The notes under the pieces: model-generated
Told to the model about the DNA's origin: nothing
The model's input: the letters and a program-made list of their open reading frames with translations, nothing else
Database searches by the model: none
Made by a program: the position numbers and the translations under genes
Part shown: positions 31,801 to 42,100 of the stretch, piece after piece
Layout of the letters: each line of letters begins with the position of its first letter
Position numbering within the stretch: position 1 is the first letter of the stretch
From: Fragilariopsis cylindrus CCMP1102
Taxonomy: Eukaryota; Bacillariophyta; Bacillariophyceae; Bacillariales; Bacillariaceae
Reading direction: 5' to 3'
Length of the DNA stretch: 64,000 bases
NCBI GenBank assembly: GCA_900095095.1
Contig: FMBT01000359.1
Span: 62,001 to 126,000 of the forward strand

Positions 31801-34024
31801 AACAGACGATGATGATGACGATGATAACAGCATGCCGGGTATACACGAACGTACATACGGTGCGGATAGCGACAGCAGTGGTGATGATACTGATGATGAA
31901 GAAGATGAAGAGGAAAATGATGATGAATATGATGACGAAATTATTGAAAATGATGAACAAAGTACAGGAGTGCGTGACGATGATAGTGCAGGAGTGGTAG
32001 TGGAAACAGTAGAGGAAGAAGAAGATGAAGAGGAAGAAGTAGCAGAAGTGCCTATCATTCGGACAAAGAGCACAAGAGGCGTACCAGCGTCAAGCACTAG
32101 AACACGTTCCAATAGAAAGGTAACACAAAGTCATTTGAAAAAGGATTTTGTATATGCCAACAGTGATTTCGTATACACCAACTACAGTTCCTCCCTCACT
32201 CATAGTCAAAGCCACATAACAAGGACAATTGAACATGTGCATGCCATGCACACACTCGTAAACTACGGAAAGGTAATGACACCTGGCATTAAAAATGTTG
32301 TCATGGGATTGGCAATGGCACAACAATATCATGTGAACAAGGGTTTAAAGGTATTCGGTGACAAAGGACGAGAGGCTGTGATGAAGGAGATGAAACAGTT
32401 GGATGATCTTGAAGTAATACAACCACGAAATTGGAATGAATTGACTGCAGAAGAGAGAAGATCGGCACTACCATATCTGATGTTTCTAACAGAAAAGAGA
32501 GATGAATCAATTAAAGCTAGAGGATGCGCAGATGGTAGTAAGCAGGAAATGGATAAAGCAAGTATATCATCACCAGTAATATCAACGGATGCACTCTTCA
32601 TAACGCTTGTGATAGATGCAATGGAAAGAAGAGATGTCGCGACAGTAGACATTCCAGGAGCCTTCCTACAGACGGATGCGAAACCAGGAACGTATATGAA
32701 AATAACTGGTCCTATGGTTGACATATTATGCCAGATTAATCCAAAGTTATATGAGAAGTATGTTACTAATGAGAAAGGAAAGAGGGTGCTATATACAGAA
32801 GCGTCAAAAGCAATATATGGAATGGTTGACAGTGCATTCCTATTCTGGCTGTACCTGTCAAGCTATTTAGCAGAGCATGGATTCGTGACAAATCCATATG
32901 ACGTGTGCTGTATGAATAAGGAAATAAATGGTAAACAATGTACCATAGTATGGCATGTTGATGACTTAAAGATATCACATGTCGATGCAGAGGTAGTGAC
33001 GTCAATAATCAAGATCATTGAGAAAGAGTTTGGAAAGCACAAGCCATTAACAGTACAAAGAGGATTACTACATGATTATTTGGGAATGACGATTGATTTC
33101 TCAATTGTAGGAAAAGTGATGATCACGATGATTGACATGATTGAGAAGATGCTTGATGATGTTCCAGATGATATGAATGGTGTGAAGAATTCACCAGCGC
33201 AAGAGCATCTCTTCAAAGTAAATGAAGATGGCATCAGGCTGAGTGAAGATAAAAGGGTTATTGTACACAAGAATACAGCTAAACTGTTATTTATTTCACA
33301 GAGAGCGAGACCTGATGTTCAAACGGCAACATCATTCCTATGTACAAGAGTGAAGGAGGCAGATACTGATGATTACAAGAAGCTAGCAAGAGTGATGCAG
33401 TATTTAAGAGGTACGAAATATTTACCATTGATACTAGGTGCAGATGATTCTGGCAATATATATTGGTACAAAGATGGGGCTCATGCAGTACACAGAGACA
33501 TGAGAGGGCATACAGGCTTGATGATGACATTTGGTCAAGGTGCAGTATATGCAAGGTCATTAAAACAGAAATTGAACACGAAGAGCTCAACCGAAACGGA
33601 GCTAGTATCATTTGATGATGGCATGCCACAGAACCTATGGGCATTGTATTTTACAAAGCATCAAGGAAGGTTTCTAAGGGACAATATAGTATATCAAGAT
33701 AATACAAGCACGATAAGAATGGCAGAGAATGGAAAGATGTCGACTGGTAAGATGACGAAGCATATCAACATCCGTTACTTCTTCTGTAACGATAGGATCA
33801 AGAAAGGAGAGCTATCAGTGAAGTATTGTCCAACGCTCGATATGATTGCAGATTATTTCACAAAAGCATTGCAAGGATCACTCTTCAGAAAGTTAAGAGA
33901 TTTGATATTGGGTATCAGTCCTGCAGATTTTGATGAATACAAACGTAGATATGAAGTCATTTCGATATGGAGAAAGCAGAAGAAAGATGAGAAGGAAGCC
34001 GCAAGTGAAAGAGATAAGAGTTAA
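28868..34024 (+). CDS. Copia gag-pol polyprotein
   Basis: About 1,718 aa from the ATG at 28868. Parts in order: a gag region; a CCHC zinc knuckle CYNCFKEGHRAYQCP (about residue 390); a retropepsin-like site around VLLDNCSTVNIF (about 490); integrase core from about 690 (TLAVDIMFVRGY ... AIMDGQFEP ... GLVERYIRTIKERT); an acidic Asp/Glu linker (about 970-1060); reverse transcriptase (VATVDIPGAFLQTDAKPGTY, IVWHVDDLKISH); and RNase H (TKSSTETELVSFDDG, VYQDNTSTIRM, HINIRYFF). Gag and pol share one frame, as in many plant and diatom copia elements. Described as a mobile-element protein, not a host gene. Confidence 0.93.
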   Translation: MGTEPPAEKKEPPAAESRETQSDNGGSRSKGYRGNRRYGKSKASNKETTITTKTKFKGSIDALEDYYFDTGPTQAHDFKKTHKKISTYTGTKYSAEVMQSLEEMKLHDWTKDLPKKPLKSKFDVVVAATDDTPASIIKATVIPSEHLDRYTHKMKTHCKREDKFEDDMQLCYTVIHGQCTDDMIHELKCQEKYEEVKVKFDPIGLLKLLQQIAYNYQAQDFPLMAIAKAQEAIYNERQAQSESNIDYLQTFKNKAVVLEAVGGNLVNLGVCKYMSEKIYNKLYADCSLVEKADCNKKGREAMMATVYMMKADKGRYSKLLTDLHDDHLKGYAPYPHNLADAQKLLLNYSSNNNKQKNGNKREESNDGSDLAFAQDGTGGGYKFTGKCYNCFKEGHRAYQCPDKKENSNSGNNKSEEGKTDVAAATTDTVVTADQHHTEGVTTYTDDYELSFCTRGDKRVGMIDMDKVCNQVLSQMLSSEISIWWVLLDNCSTVNIFSNRKLLKNIRQINMYVDVKCNAGSRTTNWVGDFPGIPEPVWLDEDGRCNILSMKRVKKYYHITYDSDNGRGFIATHRVKGTSRAFFESQKGLHYSDFEIHPTSENAFLTTVEKQKEQFSNKDVKRAEIARKLHNSTGPMSLEDYISAVSTGQIKNCPVTPTDIKVAEIIYGPNMKCLKGKTARRTTKQVRMESFKLPLSISEKYREVTLAVDIMFVRGYRFLISVSEHIVFGTCGFLKDAKIITIQTAFERVCNLYKTRGFKVTLAIMDGQFEPLNGRMPTGVQLQVISADVHVGLVERYIRTIKERTRCEICVLPYKHYPFVMVQEIVAGAVFWLNVFPPKSGISKTFGPRAIVIGTHIDYKSHCSMECGQYVETHEPHNNNMNERTCPALFLRTNGNEQGGAYFMSLRTGQRLNRQAWTTLPMPDTVVSTVHSLAKTTIIGLPFLNRKKEIIEIDDVTDENPNSNITGVIGEYDDDTDYETDDDDDDDNSMPGIHERTYGADSDSSGDDTDDEEDEEENDDEYDDEIIENDEQSTGVRDDDSAGVVVETVEEEEDEEEEVAEVPIIRTKSTRGVPASSTRTRSNRKVTQSHLKKDFVYANSDFVYTNYSSSLTHSQSHITRTIEHVHAMHTLVNYGKVMTPGIKNVVMGLAMAQQYHVNKGLKVFGDKGREAVMKEMKQLDDLEVIQPRNWNELTAEERRSALPYLMFLTEKRDESIKARGCADGSKQEMDKASISSPVISTDALFITLVIDAMERRDVATVDIPGAFLQTDAKPGTYMKITGPMVDILCQINPKLYEKYVTNEKGKRVLYTEASKAIYGMVDSAFLFWLYLSSYLAEHGFVTNPYDVCCMNKEINGKQCTIVWHVDDLKISHVDAEVVTSIIKIIEKEFGKHKPLTVQRGLLHDYLGMTIDFSIVGKVMITMIDMIEKMLDDVPDDMNGVKNSPAQEHLFKVNEDGIRLSEDKRVIVHKNTAKLLFISQRARPDVQTATSFLCTRVKEADTDDYKKLARVMQYLRGTKYLPLILGADDSGNIYWYKDGAHAVHRDMRGHTGLMMTFGQGAVYARSLKQKLNTKSSTETELVSFDDGMPQNLWALYFTKHQGRFLRDNIVYQDNTSTIRMAENGKMSTGKMTKHINIRYFFCNDRIKKGELSVKYCPTLDMIADYFTKALQGSLFRKLRDLILGISPADFDEYKRRYEVISIWRKQKKDEKEAASERDKS

Positions 34025-34072
34025 GAGTACAGTATCGGCAACAGTTTGCTTCAACTGTTGACGACAGGAGTG

Positions 34073-34466
34073 TGTTGTGGATTCACCTCGCGCACACATG
34101 TTGATGACGTCACATGACGTCATGATCCGTTACTCAAGCGAGCGTCGGCGAGCGTAAGCGAGGTGTGGCGAAGCAATAGGAACATATAGTATATATACCT
34201 ATCTGTATGACTATATAAGGAATAAGTGATATCGATGTGGAGTTGGCGAGTGAGCTCACTATTTGAATATCGGTATGTTTGGAATGGAAGGTTGATAATA
34301 GGATTTAGCAGTAGTAATAAGGTGTTTAGTGAGTGTGTGGAGACTTGGAGGATAAGGACCACACAGTCTCACTCTTTTTAATTTGTTTAGGTTAGCAATA
34401 CAAATTCATAAACCTTTTGGTTTACTTAGTTAGTTTATTACTACTAGTGTAGATTGAAAAACAACA
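34073..34466 (+). repeat. Right (3') LTR of the copia element
   Basis: 394 bp, apparently identical to the left LTR, followed directly by the TCTTG duplication and then unrelated host DNA. Confidence 0.95.
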
Positions 34467-34471
34467 TCTTG

Positions 34472-35070
34472 CTTATTGCTTACTTCGCATTCTTACTTTG
34501 TATCATATTTTGGTATTGGCACCAAAAAAGGCTGCAGAGAAAAAATTAGAGGAGGAAGTAAATGAAGAACAAACATTAGTATTAACAAGGGTTCATGGGT
34601 AATGAAGCGGTAGTGGGTGGTGTTCTAATGGCAGCATTGTCATGCGGGTGTCGAATGACCATTATCAATAGGATTTGCCTTACTGTCGTACAGTACCCGT
34701 TGTTGATCGGAGACGAAGTTTTCCAATATGCAAAACATGGAATGTTTAATGAATCTCGATTTAATGAAGAAAGACTTAATGTAGTCGTACGTACGCACGA
34801 TATTGGCTGCTGTTTCATTTTTCTATCGATGTCGTGATTATCAAAGTAGAACACGAGGTAATAATCATCCGTAAATCGGCTATGTAGAACTCGATCTTCG
34901 GAAAAAAAGCTACCTATGAATACCAGTATGAATGTCCCGGCTATTAAATACTATTTTTTCAATGTTAAAGTAATAAAATAATGATAATAAATAGATAAAT
35001 AAATGTGAATTCCAAAAAGAAGGACAGTAGATTTTGTATGTGAAGTACAAATCATTATTTTCTCATCACT
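34472..35070. other. Intergenic region, no supported gene
   Basis: Host DNA between the copia element and the GUCD1-like gene. An open frame at 34595-34837 has no recognisable motif and no splice partners; I do not call it. Confidence 0.45.
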
Positions 35071-36579
35071 TCACTTCACGTCGCCTTCGTTGTGATAGTG
35101 ACGAGTCAGTCGCTTTTTCTTCCGTATAAAGATAATATCATGATCCGTTCCGGATGCCCTCCAGGAAGCTTCAAATCGCTGGGGTGTTACAAACATATAG
35201 TCAAGGGATGATGACAGATCATCGTTAGTAGTATTGGGAGTAACGGTCTTCCAGCAGGAGGACGGAGATGGATTACGCAACACGAAGCAAAAATCGGTGG
35301 TTCTACTATCCTCTTGACAGTTGTTGTTATTCGTTGACTTCTTCTTCTTCTTCTTGGTGTCACATTCATGATTGGTGTTATCTTTAGAATTAGCAGTACC
35401 ACATGATTGTGCCATTAGTCGACAATGTTCGTGGTGATTAGCGATTTCCAAATGTCGTGGATCGTAACTGATGCCACAAAGAACGACGTAATGACCTGCA
35501 TAGGGTTGATCATAGTTGTTATCATTAGCTTTATTATCATTATTGTTATCATCGCCACCACTCTCATCGACAGCAGCATGATCATTGTTATCATCATCCA
35601 CAGCATGATTGTTATTGTGATCATCAATATTATGATGCAGCAGCAAAGCAGAGGAGGGAGATACCGATACAGATGATAAACGTTTTAACAACACACGATT
35701 GTCTAACAAGACGATTGCAACGCAATCATCACGTCGGACAATTTCTATTACGGTAAATAACGATAGGAAATTGTTATTGCCATCATCATCATCATCATCA
35801 TCATCGTCGTCGTCATCTTTATCTTCATCTTCATTTGTTGTTTTCATTTTCGTTTTCATTTTTGTAGTCCTAGTTGTAGTTGTTTTTGCTGTTGTTGTTT
35901 GGATCATCGGGACACGTTCCTGATACAATTTTTGAAATGTAGATGCAATACGACGTTGATCTTCTAGAAAATTATGTTGATAATATTGATAATCTTTGTA
36001 GGTGTCATCCACGTCCATTAATTGTTGTGACGCCAACACAAAGTCAAAGTCCAACAAGTATTTAAATTTATTATTTTTTCTTTTTTTGTTCTTTTCCCAC
36101 AAATGAAGTTGCCACATCAAATCAGAGGTCCAAATTGATTTGGTCGGAACACCATTGGACAAAATATCACTTCGTTCCAATTCAATCTGATTTTCTTCTT
36201 CATGTTGTTGTTGTGCATCCACATTATTGCTCTTGTTATTGTTATTGTTATTGTTACTGTTATTGTCGTCGTCGTCTTTTTCTTTTTCTTCTTCTCGTCG
36301 AAGCCATCGTGATATCATCAACAAGCATGCTATTCCACAATCCCATGTTTCAATTTGTACGATGCCTTTTATCTCGGTGTAGTAGTTGTTGTCAAGACAC
36401 TGATGGCGCTGTCGTCGTTCATTATTGTCGTCTATTGCTCGTATGTCGTCATCGTCGTCGTCGTTGTCGTCGTCGATCACCACATTAGTATCATTCAGAG
36501 ACAAAGCTCGAAACAAGGAGAGTGCATGGAACGACAACTGACTCGATGATTCTTCTCGACTCGTCAGTAGCGTGCCCAT
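35071..36579 (-). CDS. GUCD1-like (guanylyl cyclase domain, C39-fold) protein
   Basis: 502 aa, single exon, ATG start. Family landmarks of the Guanylate_cyc_2/GUCD1 domain: IVQIETWDCGIACLLMISRWL near residue 70 (core WDCGIACLLM), SIWTSDLMWQLHLW, a central FLEDQRRIASTFQKLYQERV segment, YAGHYVVLCGISYD, CFVLRNPSP and the final RFEASWRASGTDHDIIFI (core ASGTDHDIIF). The Cys of WDCG, the His of GHYVVLCG and the Asn of RNP are arranged like a papain-type or C39-like triad. Despite the family name, cyclase activity is not established. Long acidic and Asn/Asp inserts separate the conserved blocks. Function in diatoms unknown; family call is fairly firm. Confidence 0.75.
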   Translation of the reverse strand: MGTLLTSREESSSQLSFHALSLFRALSLNDTNVVIDDDNDDDDDDIRAIDDNNERRQRHQCLDNNYYTEIKGIVQIETWDCGIACLLMISRWLRREEEKEKDDDDNNSNNNNNNNKSNNVDAQQQHEEENQIELERSDILSNGVPTKSIWTSDLMWQLHLWEKNKKRKNNKFKYLLDFDFVLASQQLMDVDDTYKDYQYYQHNFLEDQRRIASTFQKLYQERVPMIQTTTAKTTTTRTTKMKTKMKTTNEDEDKDDDDDDDDDDDDGNNNFLSLFTVIEIVRRDDCVAIVLLDNRVLLKRLSSVSVSPSSALLLHHNIDDHNNNHAVDDDNNDHAAVDESGGDDNNNDNKANDNNYDQPYAGHYVVLCGISYDPRHLEIANHHEHCRLMAQSCGTANSKDNTNHECDTKKKKKKSTNNNNCQEDSRTTDFCFVLRNPSPSSCWKTVTPNTTNDDLSSSLDYMFVTPQRFEASWRASGTDHDIIFIRKKKRLTRHYHNEGDVK

Positions 36580-37022
36580 TAGTGCTTTTGCGGTCGTTGT
36601 TAAAGGACTTGGTTGGTCGTTGTTGTTTGCTTTGTTTTTTTGTTTGGTGTAGTCTCTGTTATCTCATTGTCTCATGTGTAGAAAAGTTTCTAATTAAGAA
36701 ACATAGAATATAATAGAGTTTATTACTTTACAGAAAAGTATACGAAGTATAACAATAGAAATATTATTTGTTTCTTATCCCTTACAATAGGAGTAACGTT
36801 ACAGTAAGTAACCCGCTTAAAAAATCGATTTTAAAAAAATCCAGTAATACATTTTTACCTATTATTTATTTTACCATATCCTCCTATCATTCTTTAACGC
36901 TTATTATTACCCGTACTCGATTGCTATGTAACTGGCAGTGATTATGTTTTTAAACTGTATACTGATGTGTATGTTAATAAAGGTTGACGATCGTTGATTT
37001 CTTTTTCTCAGTAAATCTCAAG
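36580..37022. other. Divergent intergenic region
   Basis: Shared 5' region of the GUCD1-like gene (minus) and the membrane-protein gene at 37023 (plus). AT-rich; no element recognised. Confidence 0.45.
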
Positions 37023-39465
37023 ATGGTACGACAGCAACAACACCAATCGAACTTACCAAGAATAAAAAAAAAGAAGAAGAAGAAGAAGTCATCATCAGCA
37101 TCATCGTCGTCATCTGCATCATCTTCAGCAGTGAAGAAGAATAAGAAGAATAGTCGTCCATGCACATGGTATCAATTTTTATTTTTTCTATTCCCATTAA
37201 TAATTGCTACGATCTTTACTATATTCCACCATGGAACAGCTGTATCGTCGTCGTCGTCCATCCTCGTCGATAAATATACTGACTTTGAAGTACATATACA
37301 TAGTTTAGTACAAAGAGGTACAAGTACAAGGAGCCAAAATACGACGACTAATACGAAAACTATCGATGACGATGATGATGATGACGATGACGATGATGAC
37401 GATGACAAAAACAACGACGATGACGATGATACTACCGACGATGATATTGAAATCGGCAAGATTGATAAAATGACACCACCACCACCTATAATAACAACAA
37501 CAGCGACGGCGGCAAATCCTTTGTCAAGCAGCATGTCGTATACTAATGAGAAATTAAATTTTATTCATAATAAAAAATTGGCCATCAATGATCTGTTTTC
37601 CGCATCGTGGTTGATTTCTCGGAAACGGTTTTTAGAAATAAAGTATCTGGAGATCGGAACCTGTGAGGATACAGTATTTACGGTGGCGATTAAAAAAAAC
37701 AAAAACAAAAAATTTCTTGGAAAAATACGAACTAATTCGAAAATGTTGAAGGATTGGACACACTTTAATGTCGAACATTTAAGTAAATATTGGATGATGA
37801 GTGCACGAATGCGTTCCCAGAAGAAGGGTGGTGGTGATAGGAATGGAGAGATGATTTTTTCTCATTTAATTTCCATGATGGACAACTTAACAGAAAAGAG
37901 GATGAGGATAAAAATAAAACCTCCGTCATCACTACTAACCTCATCATCATTATCGTCGTTACAGCAGTCTCATCAAAGTGTTAATACTACACAGCAGCAA
38001 CAACAACAACAACAACAACAACAACAGCAGCTATTACGTCCAATAGAATTACAAAATACAATTGCTCTGATTGCCTTCATGCCGGTGACTGCGAAATTAT
38101 CACATCGGAAGTATAAATTTTCGACAGTGGGGAACAGAGATCAATTAATGTCGTATCATTCCTTGGCGGCCACTATCTCGTCATTATGGTCCGTGGGTTT
38201 TGGACGAGTGGTGGTTGTGTCATTAAATGAAACGGGATCGGACTATACACGTGGTGCCTGTGAGGTATTAAAAATGAGCAGTAGTAGCAGTAGTAGCAGT
38301 AGCAGTAGTAGTAGCAACGGGGACGAGATTAAAGTCGTTGTGAACATCAATAGCAACAGTAGTAGTAGTAACAACAATAGTAGCAGCGACGATGTTACTA
38401 GTACCAACCGCACAATTGCTACGATAGGATATAGCATCAATAATAACAAAGACGACGAGGATCATCATCCTCTTGAAAGGACGATGGAGATTGCTCACGT
38501 TCATATTATCGATCCAAGTTTGTATGAAACAGCAGAGGTTAAAATGAATATTCCACGTGCTGCTGTTGCTGGATTATGGAGAGCAATGACAGGAGGGAAA
38601 TTTAATAGTAATAGTGATGATGATACTGTTAATACTACACCAGAGGATAATGATGATGATAATCTTCTAAAAGAAGAACGAAATAAATGGCTGGGACAAA
38701 ATCATGACTTTGAGTATTGGAAATACGTTTGGCTTACTGAACCTGATAGTATCCTGAACATGAATACTAATTTATTATCATTATTTAAAGATTCATTAGA
38801 TGAAGGGATCGCACTTTTTCCGTAAGTACGGTAGGCCGTGATTTTATATAAGAAATAATAACCATATTATACATATGGAAAATAAATCCCGTATTTAAAT
38901 TCCCTCACACACACATACACACGTTTTCTCTTTTGTGTCTTTTTTTGTTACTTTTAAAAGTCATCGGATTCACCCTCTCCCCCATGAAATAGATCTTCCC
39001 AATGATATAATACCCCATCTTGATCGTGGTATGTATTTACCAAATCTACATCCTTTTAATGTATCAGAATTGGTACGTGATGATGGTGGCGATGCCGAGG
39101 AGGGTGGTGGTAGTTCTGATAATTATATTGCATGCTGTGATGCCGGTCGACAATGGCCAGGAAATAAATGTTGGAATAAAGACAGACCAAAAGTATATCC
39201 AGGAAAAAAATTTAGGAAATTCTGTAAGGAAAAGTGGCGAAGAGATAAAGAATCAAAAGGTGCCTATTGGTGGTCTTGTGGATTCAAACAACTAGAGACT
39301 ACCACTACTAATACGACAGCAGAAACTGAGTGGATCATAGCAAGACATCATAATCTATTGGAATACAAATGGAAGCGTATAAAGGATGGTATTGGTGCTG
39401 TCTTCGGATTTTCTAATGGTGGTAGAACATGTATACCATCAAAGATACCATGTGAGGTAGATTAG
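37023..39465 (+). CDS. Type II membrane protein, family member A (glycosyltransferase-like?)
   Basis: Two exons, 37023-38821 and 38961-39465 (phase 2), 767 aa. The ATG at 37023 is used; the open frame upstream has no ATG. A basic cytosolic tail with poly-Lys and Ser precedes a membrane anchor WYQFLFFLFPLIIATIFTIF (about 55-75), then a long lumenal part, so a Golgi/ER type II protein. Blocks shared with the paralogue at 43984: DLFSASWLISRKRFLE, HFNVEHLSK, TIALIAFMP, YWKYVWLTEPDSILN, LFPHRIHPLPHE, YIACCDAGRQWPG and KWKRIKDGIGAVFG. WLTEPDSIL and PHRIHPLPHE recall glycosyltransferases that have a (T)E.D.IL motif, but this is a weak guess. Poly-Asp, Gln, Ser and Asn runs interrupt the conserved blocks. 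Confidence 0.7.
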
Positions 39466-39532
39466 TCGGAAATACTGACATGCTACTAATTATAATTTAT
39501 GATTTACAGGTTATATTAATTCGTCCATTCCT

Positions 39533-41573
39533 TCAACGTCGTTCTTCGATGGGAGCCTCTCTTTCCCACAATTCGTGCAAATATTTGTATAGTTTAGGGG
39601 ATACCATCACATCATACTCCTTTGGATTTTCGTATCGTGTGATGGTATCCGAAAATTCCTCATGGAGTTGCTTTTGTACGTATGTACGCGTTTTAGACAA
39701 ACCATTATCGTCATTATCGTCATTGTCATCATTAACGACGACGACGTTCCCCCGATCAAAGACTAAACGGTGCAGGGGTTCTACCCGGCTAGGAAATACA
39801 ATCAGTCTGTGTTGCTGTCGAAATGGATGCCGGCATATAATTCCTCCTCCACTACTATTTTGATTCCCCCCCGCTATTACTGCGGTTGGAGGATCTTCAT
39901 CCGCAAGACACATATAGTCTAACAATGGTGTTTTCTTATCTTGACCACCGAAGAATCGATAAACACGTTTCACACCCGGTATCGTTACCTTCACTAGCTC
40001 TTGAGAAAGTTTGATACGGGGTTTTCCATTAAATTGGACTAATTTGTAGACACAACCAAGAGCTGGTTGTGCCTGACAGGTCACAAGATTTGTACCGATT
40101 CCAAATGCTGTAATACCATGTTCCTTTTTAGACAATTCGACTAACGTCGCTTCGTTGATATCATTACTCGCTACCACCGTTAGGTCCGTAAATGCCATCC
40201 GACGTGTTGGTTCCTCAGTAATGACTTTTTGGAATGTATGTTGACAAGTTGCACTTAATGCAGCTAAGTCACCAGAATCTAATCGTATACCCTTCGGTAC
40301 GTATCCAAAATCATCTAATGCCTTCGCCACGAAAATAAAATTTTCTAATCCACTTGCGATGGTATCATAGGTATCAATAAGACATAAACAATTATTGGGA
40401 AAGGTACAGGCATAGGCACAAAAAGCAGCCAGTTCTCCATCATTGGTTATGCTGCTGCTGGAAGTAGAGGAAGACGATGACGACGACGACGATGACGATG
40501 ATGATGACGATGATGTAGAATTATTAGCTTTTGCTGTTCGATACATCAGAACTCTTGTTAGAAATACTTCCTTCTTGTTCCTTTTTTTGTTATACAATGT
40601 CAATTGAGCAACGACGTCTAAAGACGTAAAGGATTGAATGTAAGAGTGAGCATGAGTTCCCGATATGGGGATACCAAACATCTTTCCAGCCTGGACGTTG
40701 GAGGTACCATCAAATCCACCAACGTAACTATATTTACTGGCGGTACCTGCATGGACGATGGACAGTAGTTTATATTATAATATATTGAAATTGAATAGCG
40801 AACGAAATGAAGTGAGATTTTCATTTCGTACACCCTTTGCTGCAAAATATTATTCTACAATTACACACACACACAAACTTACATGCACCATCTGGACCTT
40901 GTGCTCGTCGTAATCCAAATTCAAGACATGGTTTTGGTTTATTATTTTTTGTTGACGACGACGACGACGACGACGACGACGTACTACTACAGTTATAGTT
41001 TGTATGATGTTCGTTCAATTCATTTGCTCGTAGCACCATTCGTGATGCATTCGTGGCAATCAATGATGGGTAATTGATTAAGTTTAATAATGTTGTTTCT
41101 AGTAAATGACCGATACCCAAGGTCCCCTCAATGATTAGTAATGGACATTTTGGAAACACAACGGTCCCCTCCGGTACCGAATATACCTTGAGTGATGCTA
41201 ATGCGTCATTTAATCCATGTAATAAATACTCATCAAAGAATTCCGTGTCACAATGTTGTAAGGCTGGTGTGGATTTTAAATAATCAATATCTTCCACCGT
41301 AAATTGAAAGGATTGGATTAATTTTAGTGATTCATCTAAACCACAAAATATAGTATATTCACCCTGGAATGGATTTTTACGAAAAAATAATTCAAAGACC
41401 GCAGGTTCGTCCACCTTACCAATCTTCCAATGCGAATACGTCATGGTCAGTTGATACAAATCTGTTAATAAGGCACGAACAAGATTATTAGTAGGACGAC
41501 TATTACTATTAGTACTGACACCACCGATGGCAGCTGCAGCGGTGGTGGGAGAAGTTGTTGTTGTTGAGCTCAT
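39533..41573 (-). CDS. NAPRT: Nicotinate phosphoribosyltransferase
   Basis: Two exons, 41573-40883 and 40746-39533 (phase 1), 634 aa. It makes nicotinate mononucleotide from nicotinate and PRPP with ATP hydrolysis (EC 6.3.4.21), the entry step of NAD salvage. The exon junction rebuilds GPDGACTASKYSYVGGFDGT, matching the family. Other landmarks: LLTDLYQLTMTYSHWK at the N-terminus, ELFFRKNPF, LLETTLLNLINYPSLI, FGLRRAQGPDG, GIPISGTHAHSYIQSF (the family's phosphorylated-His region), GIRLDSGDLAALS, VASNDINEATL, FGIGTNLVT and PALGCVYKLV. Two Ser-rich inserts written by trinucleotide repeats lie in loops (about 40945-40985 and 40440-40515). No organelle signal is evident; probably cytosolic. The gene converges on its neighbour with only 67 bp between stop codons. 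Confidence 0.95.
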
Positions 41574-42100
41574 CGTAGTAGTGTGTAAATCTTTTTCTAA
41601 CTTTTCTTCCTTTTCTTCTATTTCTTTCTTTCTCCTCTATAATAGTGGGAGCGATAAATGTAGCGATTGTCCTTTTACTACTTTTCTCTTATTTTATATC
41701 ATTGACAGTGTGTGCAATGTGCAATAATAATAAGCGAGCAGTTACTAGGAGCCAAAGTTTGGAGAAAGAAGAGATCAATCGTAGAGGAGGGGGTAAAAGG
41801 ATCTTGCGCGTCAAAAAGAAAGAGTGTTTCTTCGCGACTTTACAAGTATTCAGTAAAGTACAGTATGTTCATATGATTAGATGATATCCTACGTATCTAC
41901 TATATTGACATACCTTTCTTACTTGTACAGCAGATTTAGAATTTGATCATGCATGATGATATTCCTTCTTCGTCTTTCATGATGTAATTAATATTCCTCT
42001 TCAGTTCACATAATAATGGCAATGGCGATGATCTTCGAGTTGTAGGACTACAGTACTAACTTAAAACTGTCTCTCACGTGTGTATGCATTTTGTATAATC
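41574..42100. other. Divergent intergenic region
   Basis: 5' flanks of NAPRT (minus) and the fibrillin gene (plus). A pyrimidine-rich stretch (about 41590-41640) precedes NAPRT. Nothing else recognised. Confidence 0.45.

Larger units (their letters stand above)
28413..34466 (+). mobile_element. Whole-looking Ty1/copia LTR retrotransposon
   Basis: 6,054 bp, bounded by two 394-bp direct repeats that begin TGTTGTGG and end AACAACA, with the 5-bp target duplication TCTTG at 28408-28412 and 34467-34471. One long plus-strand frame (28868-34024) fills the interior. By eye the two LTRs are identical, which means a very recent insertion. The order protease, integrase, reverse transcriptase, RNase H defines Ty1/copia; the wording resembles diatom CoDi lineages. 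It looks whole, with no breaks seen. It sits in intergenic DNA upstream of the Iwr1-like gene. Confidence 0.95.

Noticed and set aside
34595-34837. 80-codon plus-strand frame downstream of the copia element
   Set aside because: No recognisable domain, overlapped by an equally long minus-strand frame.
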